From: VMDJ01 sp965659945
GTDB lineage: Bacteria; Pseudomonadota; Gammaproteobacteria; Chromatiales; Chromatiaceae
Direction: 5' to 3'
NCBI GenBank assembly: GCA_965659945.1
Contig: CBFHYJ010000005.1
Location: 1-56,301, forward strand
DNA: 56,301 bases
Part shown: positions 16,801-26,299 of the stretch, piece by piece
Position numbering within the stretch: position 1 is the stretch's first letter
Layout of the letters: every line of letters starts with the position of its first letter
Position numbers and translations under genes: made by a program
Notes under the pieces: generated by a model
What the model saw: only the letters and a program-made list of their open reading frames with translations
What the model was told of the DNA's origin: nothing
Database searches by the model: none

Positions 16801-16893
16801 TGGCGGAGACGGAGGGATTCGAACCCTCGATAGAGCTATTAACCCTATACTCCCTTAGCAGGGGAGCGCCTTCAGCCTCTCGGCCACGTCTCC
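16801..16893 (-). tRNA. tRNA-Ser(GCT)
   Basis: A 93-base minus-strand gene with acceptor stem GGAGACG/CGTCTCC and encoded CCA. It has the long variable arm of class II tRNAs. The anticodon stem-loop is CCCCTGCTAAGGG, giving anticodon GCT, which reads AGU/AGC serine codons. The T loop is GGTTCGAATCC. Its position next to csrA is the common gammaproteobacterial arrangement. Confidence 0.97.
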
Positions 16894-16903
16894 TAATTGG
16901 GTT

Positions 16904-17089
16904 TTATGAATTCGACGAAGCGTCGTCTTCAGTCTTGATGCGCTCGTAGATTTCTTCGCGATGAACAGATACATCACGTGGTGCATTGACACCGATACGT
17001 ACCTGATTACCTTTAACGCCAAGAACAGTTACCGAAACTTCGTCACCGATAATCAAGGTTTCACCTACACGGCGGGTCAAAATTAGCAT
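16904..17089 (-). CDS. csrA: Carbon storage regulator CsrA
   Basis: CsrA is a small dimeric RNA-binding protein that represses or stabilises mRNAs by binding GGA motifs near ribosome binding sites. The 61-residue protein begins MLILTRRVGETLIIGDEV and contains GNQVRIGVNAPRDVSVHREEIYERI, covering both RNA-binding faces, including the L4 and R44 regions. The C-terminal tail is short and acidic/serine-rich, as is usual and variable in the family. It lies between lysC and tRNA-Ser. A clean AGGAGA ribosome binding site precedes the ATG. Confidence 0.97.
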   Translation of the reverse strand: MLILTRRVGETLIIGDEVSVTVLGVKGNQVRIGVNAPRDVSVHREEIYERIKTEDDASSNS

Positions 17090-17206
17090 GGCTTTCTCCT
17101 TTATTCGCCACCGGCCTGTTCATCCATGACCGCGGGCTCATATGTCTGCTTTTAGAGGCCGCAAGTTTAACAACTCGCGACAATTACTCAAAGGTTTTGT
17201 AGCGAA

Positions 17207-18427
17207 TTAAGCCTCTTCTAAACCGAACGCTTTGTGCAGCGCACGAACACCTAATTCTAGGTATTTCTCGTTAATTACCACAGAAATCTTAATTTCAGAG
17301 GTCGAAATCATCTGGATATTGATGTTTTCTTTCGACAAACACTCGAACATCTGACTCGCAATGCCAGCATGTGAGCGCATGCCCACACCAACCAACGAGA
17401 CCTTAACGATCGAATCGTCTCCAACCACTTCTCGCGCACCCAAGGTGTTGGCTGTGTCGGTCAAAATTTTATGAGCCTTATTATATTCACCGCGGTTAAC
17501 CGTAAAGGTGAAGTCGGTCGTGTCATCGTTAGAGATGTTCTGAACGATCATATCGACTTCAATATTTGCCGCACCAATTGGACCTAAAATCTTGTACGCC
17601 ACACCTGGCTGATCAGGTACACCACGAATGGTGAGTTTTGCTTCGTCACGGTTAAACGCGATTCCAGAAATTTTTGCCGCTTCCACGCCATCTTCCTCAA
17701 GTGTAATTAAGGTGCCCTCACCCTCATCTTCGAAACTCGAGAGGACACGTAGAGGCACGTTGTACTTGCCTGCGAATTCTACTGAACGGATCTGAAGAAC
17801 CTTCGAGCCTAAGCTCGCCATCTCCAGCATCTCTTCAAAAGTGATGCGATCCAACTTACGCGCTTTAGGTTCTACGCGAGGATCAGTGGTGTAAACACCA
17901 TCCACATCGGTAAAGATCTGACATTCATCAGCTTTTAAAGCCGCTGCCATCGCAACGGCTGTGGTGTCCGAACCACCACGACCTAAGGTTGTGATGTTGC
18001 GATCTTCATCGACACCTTGGAAACCTGCGACAACCACAACGCGACCTGCATCAAGATCGGCACGAACACGTGCATCATCGATATCGGTGATACGAGCCTT
18101 ACCGTGTGCGTTATCGGTCAAGATATGAACCTGACCGCCGGTGTACGAGCGCGCATCACAGCCAATCTCTTGCAATGCCATAGAAAGCAACGCAATGGTG
18201 ACCTGCTCACCTGTTGTAACCAACACATCCATCTCACGAGGATTAGGCGTTGAGCTAATGTCGTTTGCTAAGCCAATCAATCGATTGGTTTCACCCGACA
18301 TTGCTGAGACCACCACAACCACTTGGTTACCTGCATCGCGAGACTTCTTAACGCGGTTCGCCACGTTTTGAATGCGCTCAACAGTACCTACTGAGGTGCC
18401 ACCGTATTTTTGAACGATTAATGCCAT
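17207..18427 (-). CDS. lysC: Aspartate kinase (lysine-sensitive type, monofunctional)
   Basis: This enzyme phosphorylates aspartate, the first step to lysine, threonine, methionine and diaminopimelate. The N-terminal kinase motif VQKYGGTSVG is at residues 5-14. FTDVDGVYTTDPR in the middle is the conserved substrate/ATP region. The C-terminal ~140 residues hold tandem ACT regulatory domains (LTIRGVPDQPGVAYKILGPI and VSLVGVGMRSHAGIASQMFE). At 406 residues it is the monofunctional class also found in Pseudomonas, not a ThrA/MetL fusion. It lies between alaS and csrA, a conserved arrangement. Confidence 0.95.
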   Translation of the reverse strand: MALIVQKYGGTSVGTVERIQNVANRVKKSRDAGNQVVVVVSAMSGETNRLIGLANDISSTPNPREMDVLVTTGEQVTIALLSMALQEIGCDARSYTGGQVHILTDNAHGKARITDIDDARVRADLDAGRVVVVAGFQGVDEDRNITTLGRGGSDTTAVAMAAALKADECQIFTDVDGVYTTDPRVEPKARKLDRITFEEMLEMASLGSKVLQIRSVEFAGKYNVPLRVLSSFEDEGEGTLITLEEDGVEAAKISGIAFNRDEAKLTIRGVPDQPGVAYKILGPIGAANIEVDMIVQNISNDDTTDFTFTVNRGEYNKAHKILTDTANTLGAREVVGDDSIVKVSLVGVGMRSHAGIASQMFECLSKENINIQMISTSEIKISVVINEKYLELGVRALHKAFGLEEA

Positions 18428-18517
18428 CGTTTACCTGTTCTTCAAGTCTTGCAACAACACCGAGCCGCTGCGAAAAGCGCGCCATTAGACGCGATTTATG
18501 TGTTTTTTTAAAGGGTC

Positions 18518-21145
18518 TTAGCTCGACTGCTGTTGAATATAGGTTTCAACTAAAGCCAGCGCTTCTGCTACACCCGATGGATCTGTACCACCAGCTTGCG
18601 CCATGTCTGGGCGACCACCGCCTTTACCGCCAACTTTTTCAGCCGCGATTTTTACCAGATCACCAGCTTTGTACTGACCTACCAAGTCTTTGGTCACACC
18701 GGCGATCAGGTTTACTTTGTCGCCATTCACCGCAGCGAGTAACACAACACCTGAACCCAGTTTGTTCTTTAGCTGATCAAGCATGTCGCGAAGGCTTTTA
18801 ACTTCGACATCATCCAAGCGAGCCGCAAGCGCTTTCACACCATTTACCTCAATCGCTTGTGATACCAAATCAGAGCCTGCAGAAGCGGCCAACTTAGATT
18901 TTAGTTGCTGCAATTCTTTCTCGAGCTTTTTGTTCTGCTCGATCATCTTGCTCAACTTATCTTCAACTTCATCGCGCGATGCATTCACCATGCTCGCAAC
19001 ATGCATCAAACGATCTTCGTCACGCTCAATGTATTCAATCGCATGTGATCCAGTAACCGCTTCGATACGACGCACGCCTGATGCAATACCGGTTTCCATC
19101 ACAATCTTGCACAGACCGATATCACCGAGTGAACGCACGTGAGTACCGCCACACAGCTCTACAGAGAAATCACCCATACGCAGCACGCGCACTTGGTCAT
19201 CGTACTTCTCACCAAACAGTGCCATTGCACCCGCTTGCTTAGCGTCTTCAATCGCCATGATGCGTGTTTCAACCATGTGGTTTTCACGAATCTGGTCATT
19301 TACCAAACGCTCGATCTCAATCAACTGTTCGCGAGAGATCGGCTCGAAGTGAGAGAAGTCAAAACGTAAACGACCGGAATCATTTAACGAACCTTTTTGC
19401 TGAACGTGATCGCCTAACACTTGGCGTAAGGCCGCATGCAACAAGTGCGTTGCTGAGTGGTTAAGCGCAATTTGTTTACGGCGCGAGTTATCCACCTTCG
19501 CTGCAACGTTATCGCCAATATGCAGCTCACCTTGTTTAAGTGAACCAACATGACCAAAGACAGAACCACCCTGTTTTTTCGTATCCGATACCGCAAACGC
19601 AACTGAGTTACTGACTAGCTCACCAGTATCACCAACCTGACCACCAGACTCTGCATAGAAAGGTGTGCGATCTAAAATAACTAGACCTTCCTCGCCTGTG
19701 TTGAGCTGATCCACACTCGCGCCATCTTTGAACAAGGCGATAATAGTGGCTTGATCATCTAAACGCTCATAACCAGTGAAGTCAGTTTCACCATCGATTT
19801 CAACATCCGCGGATTGCGCTGAACCAAAATTGCTCGCAGCACGTGCACGCTCACGTTGTGCTTCCATCTCGCGATTAAAACCGTCTTCATCCACCTCAAG
19901 CTCACGCTCGCGTGCAATGTCTGCAGTCAGATCAAGTGGAAAGCCGTAGGTGTCGTACAACTTAAATAAAATCTCGCCAGGAATCGTCTTGCCTTTGAGG
20001 GACCCAATCGCATCATCAAGAATACGCAGGCCTTGCTCTATGGTTTCTGCAAAACGCTCTTCTTCTACTTTAAGTACACGCTCAACATGCGCCTTAGCTG
20101 CACGTAATTCTGGATAGGCTTCACCCATCTGCTCATCAAGCGCTTTGACAAGCGAGTGGAAGAACGGCTGTTGCTGACCCAATTGATAACCGTGACGAAT
20201 GGCACGACGAATAATGCGGCGCAAAACATAACCGCGACCTTCGTTACCTGGCAGTACGCCATCCACAATCAAAAATGCGCATGAACGAATATGGTCTGCA
20301 ATAACGCGTAGCGATTTCGACTCGAGATCCTTGGTGCCCGTCGCAGCAGCTGCCGCATTAATCAGCGCTTGGAATAAATCGATCTCATAGTTTGAATTAA
20401 CGTGATGCAGTACTGCTGCTAAACGCTCTAAGCCCATACCGGTATCGACAGACGGCTTAGGCAGTGGCGTCATCTCACCGCTTGCATCGCGGTTGAACTG
20501 CATGAAGACGAGATTCCAAATCTCGATATAACGATCACCGTCCTCTTCAGTTGAGCCTGGAGGACCACCCCAGATGTGATCGCCGTGGTCATAGAAGATT
20601 TCAGAACATGGACCACATGGACCGGTATCACCCATCGACCAAAAGTTATCGCTCTCAAAAGGCTTTCCGCCTTTCTTATCGCCAATACGGGTGAAACGCG
20701 ACTCATCTACACCGATCTCTTTTAACCAGATCTCAGCGGCTTCATCGTCACTTTCGTAAACCGTGACCCACAATTTATCTTTCGGAAGCTGCAATACCTC
20801 GGTTAAGAAACCCCACGCATAGTTAATCGCTTCCCGCTTAAAGTAGTCACCAAAGCTGAAGTTACCCAGCATCTCAAAGAAGGTGTGGTGACGAGCGGTG
20901 TAGCCGACATTTTCGAGGTCGTTGTGTTTACCGCCAGCGCGCACACAACGCTGTGAGGTGGTCGCGCGCTTGTAGCTGCGCTGATCTTTGCCGGTAAAGA
21001 CATCTTTGAACTGCACCATGCCTGCATTGGTGAACAATAACGTTGGGTCATTACCTGGCACCAATGGGCTTGAATCCACGACTTGGTGGCCATTCTCGGC
21101 GAAGTAATTCAAAAAGGCAGAACGTATCTCAGCGCTAGTTTTCAT
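18518..21145 (-). CDS. alaS: Alanyl-tRNA synthetase
   Basis: AlaS charges tRNA-Ala and edits mischarged Ser- and Gly-tRNA. The class II catalytic core starts with FLNYFAENGHQVVDSSPLVPGNDPTLLFTNAGMVQFKD. The editing domain zinc motifs are intact: HSATHLLHAAL near residue 565 and CGGTHVRSLGDIG near 665. A coiled-coil linker (MIEQNKKLEKELQQLKSKLA) leads to the C-Ala domain with the GGKGGGRPDMAQAGG motif. The length of 875 matches E. coli (876). It lies between recX and lysC. Confidence 0.97.
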   Translation of the reverse strand: MKTSAEIRSAFLNYFAENGHQVVDSSPLVPGNDPTLLFTNAGMVQFKDVFTGKDQRSYKRATTSQRCVRAGGKHNDLENVGYTARHHTFFEMLGNFSFGDYFKREAINYAWGFLTEVLQLPKDKLWVTVYESDDEAAEIWLKEIGVDESRFTRIGDKKGGKPFESDNFWSMGDTGPCGPCSEIFYDHGDHIWGGPPGSTEEDGDRYIEIWNLVFMQFNRDASGEMTPLPKPSVDTGMGLERLAAVLHHVNSNYEIDLFQALINAAAAATGTKDLESKSLRVIADHIRSCAFLIVDGVLPGNEGRGYVLRRIIRRAIRHGYQLGQQQPFFHSLVKALDEQMGEAYPELRAAKAHVERVLKVEEERFAETIEQGLRILDDAIGSLKGKTIPGEILFKLYDTYGFPLDLTADIARERELEVDEDGFNREMEAQRERARAASNFGSAQSADVEIDGETDFTGYERLDDQATIIALFKDGASVDQLNTGEEGLVILDRTPFYAESGGQVGDTGELVSNSVAFAVSDTKKQGGSVFGHVGSLKQGELHIGDNVAAKVDNSRRKQIALNHSATHLLHAALRQVLGDHVQQKGSLNDSGRLRFDFSHFEPISREQLIEIERLVNDQIRENHMVETRIMAIEDAKQAGAMALFGEKYDDQVRVLRMGDFSVELCGGTHVRSLGDIGLCKIVMETGIASGVRRIEAVTGSHAIEYIERDEDRLMHVASMVNASRDEVEDKLSKMIEQNKKLEKELQQLKSKLAASAGSDLVSQAIEVNGVKALAARLDDVEVKSLRDMLDQLKNKLGSGVVLLAAVNGDKVNLIAGVTKDLVGQYKAGDLVKIAAEKVGGKGGGRPDMAQAGGTDPSGVAEALALVETYIQQQSS

Positions 21146-21262
21146 CTGGCTTGTGCGGTTAAAAAAACAGAGGCGGAATGTTATGGGGAAATCACTTAAA
21201 AGTCACCCATGAGAACGCCTAAAAATGCAGATAAATGGCGCTAAAACAAAGGGTTTGAGAAC

Positions 21263-21715
21263 TTAGTCCCACAAATAACGGCGAATCAGATTTTCAGGGA
21301 ATCCACGATATTGTAAAAAGCGTGCTCGCTTGGCTTGATCTTTGGTCTCGTTAGCACGTTCAAGACCGAATTTATGTGCCGCCACCTCGGAGATGTGCGC
21401 TCGCCATTCAGATCCATTGATATCGATCCAATCTTCAATCAATGACTGATCCACACCCCGTTGACGTAATTCATCGCGAATACGTAATGGACCATAACCA
21501 CGGCGGGTACGCATATGCACATACTGCTCGGTGAACCGTTCATCGGACAGCAGTCCTCTGCGCTCAAAATCATTGAGCAAACGGTCTATAAGGGCGGGGT
21601 TCTCAGTCTTTTTATCGAGCTTTTGAGTCAGCTCGTAGCGGCTATGTTCTCGGGCAGCAAGGTAACGTACCCCCGCTGCTTCGAGATCAAGTAACTCAGA
21701 CGTATAGTCGGTCAA
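21263..21715 (-). CDS. recX: Regulatory protein RecX
   Basis: RecX binds RecA filaments and limits their extension. The 150-residue, highly basic helical protein has the family's three-helix repeats: YLAAREHSRYELTQKLDKK, FERRGLLSDERFTEQYVHMRTRRGYGPLRIRDELRQRGV, and the terminal RARFLQYRGFPENLIRRYL. The gene starts 3 bases after the recA stop, the standard recA-recX operon, and is probably expressed by readthrough from recA. Confidence 0.93.
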   Translation of the reverse strand: MTDYTSELLDLEAAGVRYLAAREHSRYELTQKLDKKTENPALIDRLLNDFERRGLLSDERFTEQYVHMRTRRGYGPLRIRDELRQRGVDQSLIEDWIDINGSEWRAHISEVAAHKFGLERANETKDQAKRARFLQYRGFPENLIRRYLWD

Positions 21716-21718
21716 GAA

Positions 21719-22768
21719 TTACTCCTTATCAGACACCTCATCTTGATTTTCGTCTTCAGCCTCTGGAGCCCCTTGCGTTTTAGGCATCGCTGCTTCACGA
21801 ATCTGTGCTTCGAGCGACTTGGCTAGCTCAGGGTTCTCTTTTAAGAACGTACGTACATTCTCTTTACCCTGACCAATGCGGTCACCGTTACAGCTGTACC
21901 AAGCGCCCGCCTTTTCGACCAAGCCCATAGCAACACCCAGCTCGATAATTTCACCCTCGCGTGAAACACCCTCACCGTAAAGAATTTCAAACTCTGCTTG
22001 TTTAAACGGTGGTGCAACTTTGTTCTTCACCACTTTCACGCGGGTCTGGTTACCAATAACCTCGTCGCCTTTCTTGATCGCGCCAATACGACGGATATCT
22101 AAGCGAACTGATGAGTAGAATTTTAATGCGTTACCACCAGTCGTGGTTTCTGGCGAACCAAACATCACACCGATCTTCATACGGATCTGGTTGATGAAGA
22201 TCACCATACAATTTGATTTTTTGATGTTTGCGGTCAGCTTACGTAAAGCTTGTGACATCAAACGTGCTTGCAAACCAACGTGAGAATCACCCATCTCACC
22301 TTCAATTTCCGCTTTAGGCGTTAATGCAGCGACTGAATCGACAACGATCACATCAACCGCGCCTGAACGAACCAACATGTCGGTAATTTCGAGAGCTTGC
22401 TCGCCGGTATCTGGCTGAGAAACGAGCAACTCATCCATATCAACACCGAGCTTTTCAGCATACACAGGATCCAATGCGTGCTCAGCATCGACGAAAGCAC
22501 AGGTGCCCCCGGTCTTTTGCGCTTCTGCCACACACTGCAGTGTCATGGTGGTTTTACCTGATGATTCAGGGCCATAGATCTCGATGATGCGCCCCTTTGG
22601 AATACCACCGATGCCAAGTGCAATATCAAGCGTTAGAGAACCAGTTGAAATTGCTTCAATATCGCGTATCGCGGTGCCGTCACCCATACGCATTACCGAA
22701 CCTTTACCAAACTGCTTTTCGATCTGAGTCAGAGCAGCGGCAAGTGCTTTTTTACGATTCTCATCCAT
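21719..22768 (-). CDS. recA: Recombinase RecA
   Basis: RecA is the strand-exchange ATPase and activator of LexA and UmuD cleavage. The sequence has Walker A GPESSGKTT near residue 66, Walker B VIVVDSVAAL, loop L1 EIEGEMGDSHVGLQARLMSQALRK near 156 and loop L2 FINQIRMKIGVMFGSPETTTGG near 195. The acidic C-terminal tail is typical. The length of 349 matches the family (E. coli 353). A strong ribosome binding site (GGGGAGAG) precedes the ATG. No canonical CTG-N10-CAG LexA box is visible upstream; only an 11-base CTGTTTAACAG palindrome at about 22798-22808. Confidence 0.98.
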   Translation of the reverse strand: MDENRKKALAAALTQIEKQFGKGSVMRMGDGTAIRDIEAISTGSLTLDIALGIGGIPKGRIIEIYGPESSGKTTMTLQCVAEAQKTGGTCAFVDAEHALDPVYAEKLGVDMDELLVSQPDTGEQALEITDMLVRSGAVDVIVVDSVAALTPKAEIEGEMGDSHVGLQARLMSQALRKLTANIKKSNCMVIFINQIRMKIGVMFGSPETTTGGNALKFYSSVRLDIRRIGAIKKGDEVIGNQTRVKVVKNKVAPPFKQAEFEILYGEGVSREGEIIELGVAMGLVEKAGAWYSCNGDRIGQGKENVRTFLKENPELAKSLEAQIREAAMPKTQGAPEAEDENQDEVSDKE

Positions 22769-22882
22769 TGGTTCTCTCCCCTACATGGTCTTTTTAGCTG
22801 TTAAACAGGAGTGTAGTTTGTTCTCTTTTTGTTTTCTAGTCTGAAATGCACTTTATTTTCAATTTTTTGCATTTTTCTCAGC

Positions 22883-23356
22883 TCAACTGATTCGTGCGGC
22901 AATTCCACGCAAGACATGATCAACAGCCTGACGCCTAACTTCGTCACGCTCTCCGGCAAAGATCTGCGATTCCGCATCAATCTTGCCTTCTTTAATAGCC
23001 CAGGCCATCCAAACCAAACCGACGGGCTTCTCTGCCGTGCCACCGGTTGGACCTGCAATACCACTCACAGCAATGGCAAGGTTAGCCGAGCTGTGTGCCA
23101 AGGCACCTTTCGCCATCTCTCGAACGACCGCTTCGCTAACTGCGCCATGCTGCTCAAGGGTGTGTGCTGAAACGCCAAGCATCTGTTGCTTAGCTTCATT
23201 ACTGTAGGTGACAAATCCGCGATCAAACCAAGCGCTTGAACCGGATAACTCGGTTAGCTGCTGAGCAATCCAACCGCCCGTACACGACTCAGCTGTTGCA
23301 ATCACGATGCGCTGTTGTAGCGCCTGGTCAGCGATCTCTTGAAGGACTTTATGCAT
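22883..23356 (-). CDS. pncC: Nicotinamide-nucleotide amidase (CinA C-terminal family)
   Basis: PncC hydrolyses NMN to nicotinate mononucleotide and ammonia, recycling the NMN released by DNA ligase. The 157-residue protein is the stand-alone CinA C-terminal domain. It shows VIATAESCTGGWIAQQLTELSGSSAWFDRGFVTYSNEAKQ at the N-terminus, LEQHGAVSEAVVREMAKGA, and AVSGIAGPTGGTAEKPVGLVW with the conserved glycine-rich site. The N-terminal MoeA-like CinA domain is absent, as in E. coli YgaD, which also precedes recA. Confidence 0.93.
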   Translation of the reverse strand: MHKVLQEIADQALQQRIVIATAESCTGGWIAQQLTELSGSSAWFDRGFVTYSNEAKQQMLGVSAHTLEQHGAVSEAVVREMAKGALAHSSANLAIAVSGIAGPTGGTAEKPVGLVWMAWAIKEGKIDAESQIFAGERDEVRRQAVDHVLRGIAARIS

Positions 23357-23399
23357 GCCTCATTCTGGCATAGCTCACATTCGCACAAACAAGAAAAAG

Positions 23400-23422
23400 C
23401 GCATTCGGTACAATGCGTTTTT
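23400..23422. other. Terminator-like hairpin between divergent pncC and cupin genes
   Basis: CGCATT and AATGCG (23400-23405 and 23412-23417) pair around a six-base loop. A-run and T-run flanks allow extension of the stem and resemble a bidirectional terminator. The position is odd because both neighbours are transcribed away from it. Alternatively, TACAAT in the loop (23409-23414) could be a -10 element for the cupin-mutS transcript. Confidence 0.35.
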
Positions 23423-23452
23423 CATCGACATTCGATGCTTCAGGATTGCTTT

Positions 23453-23731
23453 ATGAACAATGAGATTTTGGTAGAGCGCAACGCCTCTCCAATGAAATGT
23501 GAGGTGCTTGGTGTGTACGACTGGGCTATTTGGCGCAAAGAGGTCAGCACCTTTGATTGGGAATATCACGACAGAGAGACCTGCTATATCCTTCGTGGTG
23601 AATTTACCGTGACCCCAGAGGGCGGCGAGCCACAAGCATTTAAGCGTGGCGATTTAATCACCTTCCCTAAAGGTATGAAGTGCGTTTGGAACATTACCAA
23701 AGACGTCGAAAAGCACTACAACTTTGGTTGA
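23453..23731 (+). CDS. Cupin domain protein (DUF861/EutQ-like)
   Basis: This small single-domain cupin has 92 residues. I chose the ATG at 23453 because an AGGA ribosome binding site lies 8 bases upstream and the conserved domain begins soon after; the frame is open back to 23339 but that part is not protein-like. Cupin motifs are recognisable: DRETCYILRGEFTVTPEGGEPQAFKRGDLITFPKGMKCVWNI. The DUF861 subgroup includes ureidoglycolate hydrolase-like and EutQ-like proteins of varied function. Metal-binding histidines are few (H41 or so), so catalysis is uncertain. mutS follows 6 bases later, probably on the same transcript. Confidence 0.8.
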   Translation: MNNEILVERNASPMKCEVLGVYDWAIWRKEVSTFDWEYHDRETCYILRGEFTVTPEGGEPQAFKRGDLITFPKGMKCVWNITKDVEKHYNFG

Positions 23732-23737
23732 TCTCGC

Positions 23738-26299
23738 GTGAGCGATAACGCCCCTCAACACACCCCTGTGATGCAGCAGTATCTGCGCATCAAAGCCGAT
23801 CATCCTGATCGCTTGGTGTTTTATCGCATGGGCGACTTTTACGAGCTCTTCTATGAGGATGCCGAAAAGGCCGCACGCTTACTCGACATCACGCTTACCG
23901 CACGTGGCAAATCGGGCGGTAACAAAATTCCGATGGCTGGCGTGCCCTATCACGCAGCAGAAGGCTATCTCGCCAAACTGGTAAAGCTCGGCGAATCTGT
24001 CGCGATTTGTGAACAAGTGGGCGACCCTGTGACAAGCAAAGGACCGGTTGAGCGCAAAGTTGCGCGAGTTGTTACCCCAGGTACCGTATCTGACGAAGCC
24101 TTGATGGATGAGCGTCGCGACAATTTACTCGCAGCGCTATATCAACAAGGTGACATCTTTGCACTAACTTGGTTGGACATAACTGGCGGCCAATTCAGCG
24201 CACAACAACTCAATTCATCTGAGGCCGTGGCTGCTGAGTTGCAACGCTTACAACCCGCTGAGTTACTCATCGCAGAGAACTTTGATTGGCAACTGAGTCG
24301 TTGGCATAAAGGCGGTTTAACTAAACGTCCTGATTGGCACTTTGATCTAGATGTTGCGCAGCGCTTGTTATGCGATCAATTTAAAACACGTGACTTAAGC
24401 GGCTTTGGCCTTGCTGATCATCCACATGTCATCACAGCAGCCGGCGCTTTGCTGCAATACGTTAATGAAACCCAACAGATGGCCTTGCCGCACATCACGG
24501 GCATTCGTTTAGAGCATCGTGACCAGTTTGTTGTTGTTGATGCTGCAACTCGTCAAAACCTTGATATTAATCACGCTAGCAATGGCAGCAAAAAACATTC
24601 GATCGTAGGTTTATTAGATCAATGCCACACCGCGATGGGCAGTCGTTTACTGGGACGTTGGATCAATCAACCTTTGCGCGATATTGAAAAGGCATCGCAA
24701 CGCCATGACGCGATTGAAACATTGATGCTGCAACAGCAATACCAAACCATTGGTCACACGCTCGATGGTATTGGTGATGTCGAACGCATCCTGGCACGTG
24801 TCGCCTTAGGTTCAGCTCGACCAAGAGACTTAGCGCTACTACGAGATGGCTTGGGACAATTACCCGAGCTGCAAGCGCAACTCACAACTATTCAACATGA
24901 CGCTATCGCATCGCTTGCCAGCGAGATCAGTCAGCATCCTGATACGCATCAACTGCTCATATCTGCTGTTGTTGAAAACCCACCCGTGGTGATCCGAGAT
25001 GGTGGTGTTCTAGCAGAAGGTTATGACAGTGAATTAGATGAGCTGCGCGCCTTGTCACAAAATGCTAATCAATTCTTACTTGATCTGGAAACACGTGAGC
25101 GTGAGCGCACGGGTATCGAAACACTCAAGGTGAGCTATAACCGTATCCATGGGTACTACATCGAGATCAGCAAAGCACGTGCGAAAGATGCGCCTGATGA
25201 TTATGTGCGTCGCCAAACCTTAAAAAGTGCTGAACGTTTCATCACCCCCGAGCTTAAAAAGTTTGAAGACCAAGTGCTATCAGCGCGCGAACGATCACTG
25301 TCTCGCGAGAAAGCCCTCTATGAAGCGTTAATCAGCACCTTGCAAGAGAGCTTAGGCGCACTACAACTCAGTGCGCGTAGCATCGCCGAATTGGATGTGT
25401 TGTGTAACTTAGCCGAACGCGCAGAGTCATTAAATTTTTCACGTCCAACCCTAAGCAAAACACCGGGCATTGCCATTGAGCAAGGTCGCCACCCAGTTGT
25501 TGAACAAGTCAGCAACACACCTTTTGTCGCTAACGATGTGCACTTCGATGATAAGCAACGCATGTTGATCATCACCGGCCCGAACATGGGTGGTAAATCA
25601 ACCTACATGCGGCAAGCGGCATTGATAACCCTACTCGCGTATGCCGGCAGCTTTGTGCCAGCCAGCTCAGCTACCTTAGGTCCTATTGATCGGATATTCT
25701 CTCGTATTGGCGCATCGGATGATCTTGCGGGTGGTCGCTCGACCTTTATGGTGGAGATGGAAGAGACTGCAAACATTCTGCATAACGCGACAGACCAGTC
25801 ACTTGTTTTAATGGACGAGATTGGTCGTGGCACCAGCACCTTCGACGGTTTATCTCTCGCTTGGGCTTGTGCCATTCAACTAGCCAAATCGATCAAAGCC
25901 TTCACCTTATTTGCGACACATTACTTCGAGCTCACCGCATTACCAGAAGAGGTTTCCACCATCAGCAATGTGCATCTTAATGCGGTTGAACACGGCGATT
26001 CGATTGTATTCTTACATGCCGTTAAAGAAGGCCCCGCAAATCAGAGCTATGGCTTACAGGTAGCTGCATTGGCTGGTGTACCTAAAATGGTGATTGCGCA
26101 AGCCAAAACACGCCTAAAAGAATTAGAGCAACAGGCTTCAGAGAGAAGCATGCATGATCAGTTATCGTTATTCACGGCTGAAACTAGCGAGGCGCCATCC
26201 GCTGTGCATGAGCATCTAGATCAGATAAATCCAGATGAACTATGCCCTCGCGAAGCACTTGAGTACTTATACGAACTCAAGCGCCTGCGAGACAAATAA
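23738..26299 (+). CDS. mutS: DNA mismatch repair protein MutS
   Basis: MutS recognises mismatches and small loops and recruits MutL. The mismatch-binding Phe-x-Glu motif is in FYRMGDFYELFYEDA near residue 35. Later come connector, lever and clamp regions, then the ATPase with Walker A TGPNMGGKSTYMRQ near 613, LMDEIGRGTSTFDGLSLAWA and FATHYFELTAL. The length is 853, as in E. coli. Translation starts at GTG with a weak ribosome binding site 6 bases after the cupin gene. The C-terminal helix-turn-helix tail (LSLFTAE ... LCPREALEYLYELKRL) is present, so the tetramerisation region is retained. Confidence 0.97.
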   Translation: MSDNAPQHTPVMQQYLRIKADHPDRLVFYRMGDFYELFYEDAEKAARLLDITLTARGKSGGNKIPMAGVPYHAAEGYLAKLVKLGESVAICEQVGDPVTSKGPVERKVARVVTPGTVSDEALMDERRDNLLAALYQQGDIFALTWLDITGGQFSAQQLNSSEAVAAELQRLQPAELLIAENFDWQLSRWHKGGLTKRPDWHFDLDVAQRLLCDQFKTRDLSGFGLADHPHVITAAGALLQYVNETQQMALPHITGIRLEHRDQFVVVDAATRQNLDINHASNGSKKHSIVGLLDQCHTAMGSRLLGRWINQPLRDIEKASQRHDAIETLMLQQQYQTIGHTLDGIGDVERILARVALGSARPRDLALLRDGLGQLPELQAQLTTIQHDAIASLASEISQHPDTHQLLISAVVENPPVVIRDGGVLAEGYDSELDELRALSQNANQFLLDLETRERERTGIETLKVSYNRIHGYYIEISKARAKDAPDDYVRRQTLKSAERFITPELKKFEDQVLSARERSLSREKALYEALISTLQESLGALQLSARSIAELDVLCNLAERAESLNFSRPTLSKTPGIAIEQGRHPVVEQVSNTPFVANDVHFDDKQRMLIITGPNMGGKSTYMRQAALITLLAYAGSFVPASSATLGPIDRIFSRIGASDDLAGGRSTFMVEMEETANILHNATDQSLVLMDEIGRGTSTFDGLSLAWACAIQLAKSIKAFTLFATHYFELTALPEEVSTISNVHLNAVEHGDSIVFLHAVKEGPANQSYGLQVAALAGVPKMVIAQAKTRLKELEQQASERSMHDQLSLFTAETSEAPSAVHEHLDQINPDELCPREALEYLYELKRLRDK

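Noticed and set aside
20065..21093. Several medium ORFs antisense to alaS, and similar antisense frames elsewhere (for example 15862-16302, 53326-53739)
   Set aside because: They are reverse-strand shadows of confident genes, with low-complexity His/Ser/Arg-rich composition and no ribosome binding sites.
22798..22808. CTGTTTAACAG palindrome before recA as an SOS box
   Set aside because: It is 11 bases rather than the 16-base gammaproteobacterial box and is not shared with umuD. It may overlap the -10 region by chance.
23339..23452. N-terminal extension of the cupin ORF
   Set aside because: It has no ribosome binding site, overlaps the divergent pncC start and has non-protein-like composition. 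The ATG at 23453 has an AGGA site.
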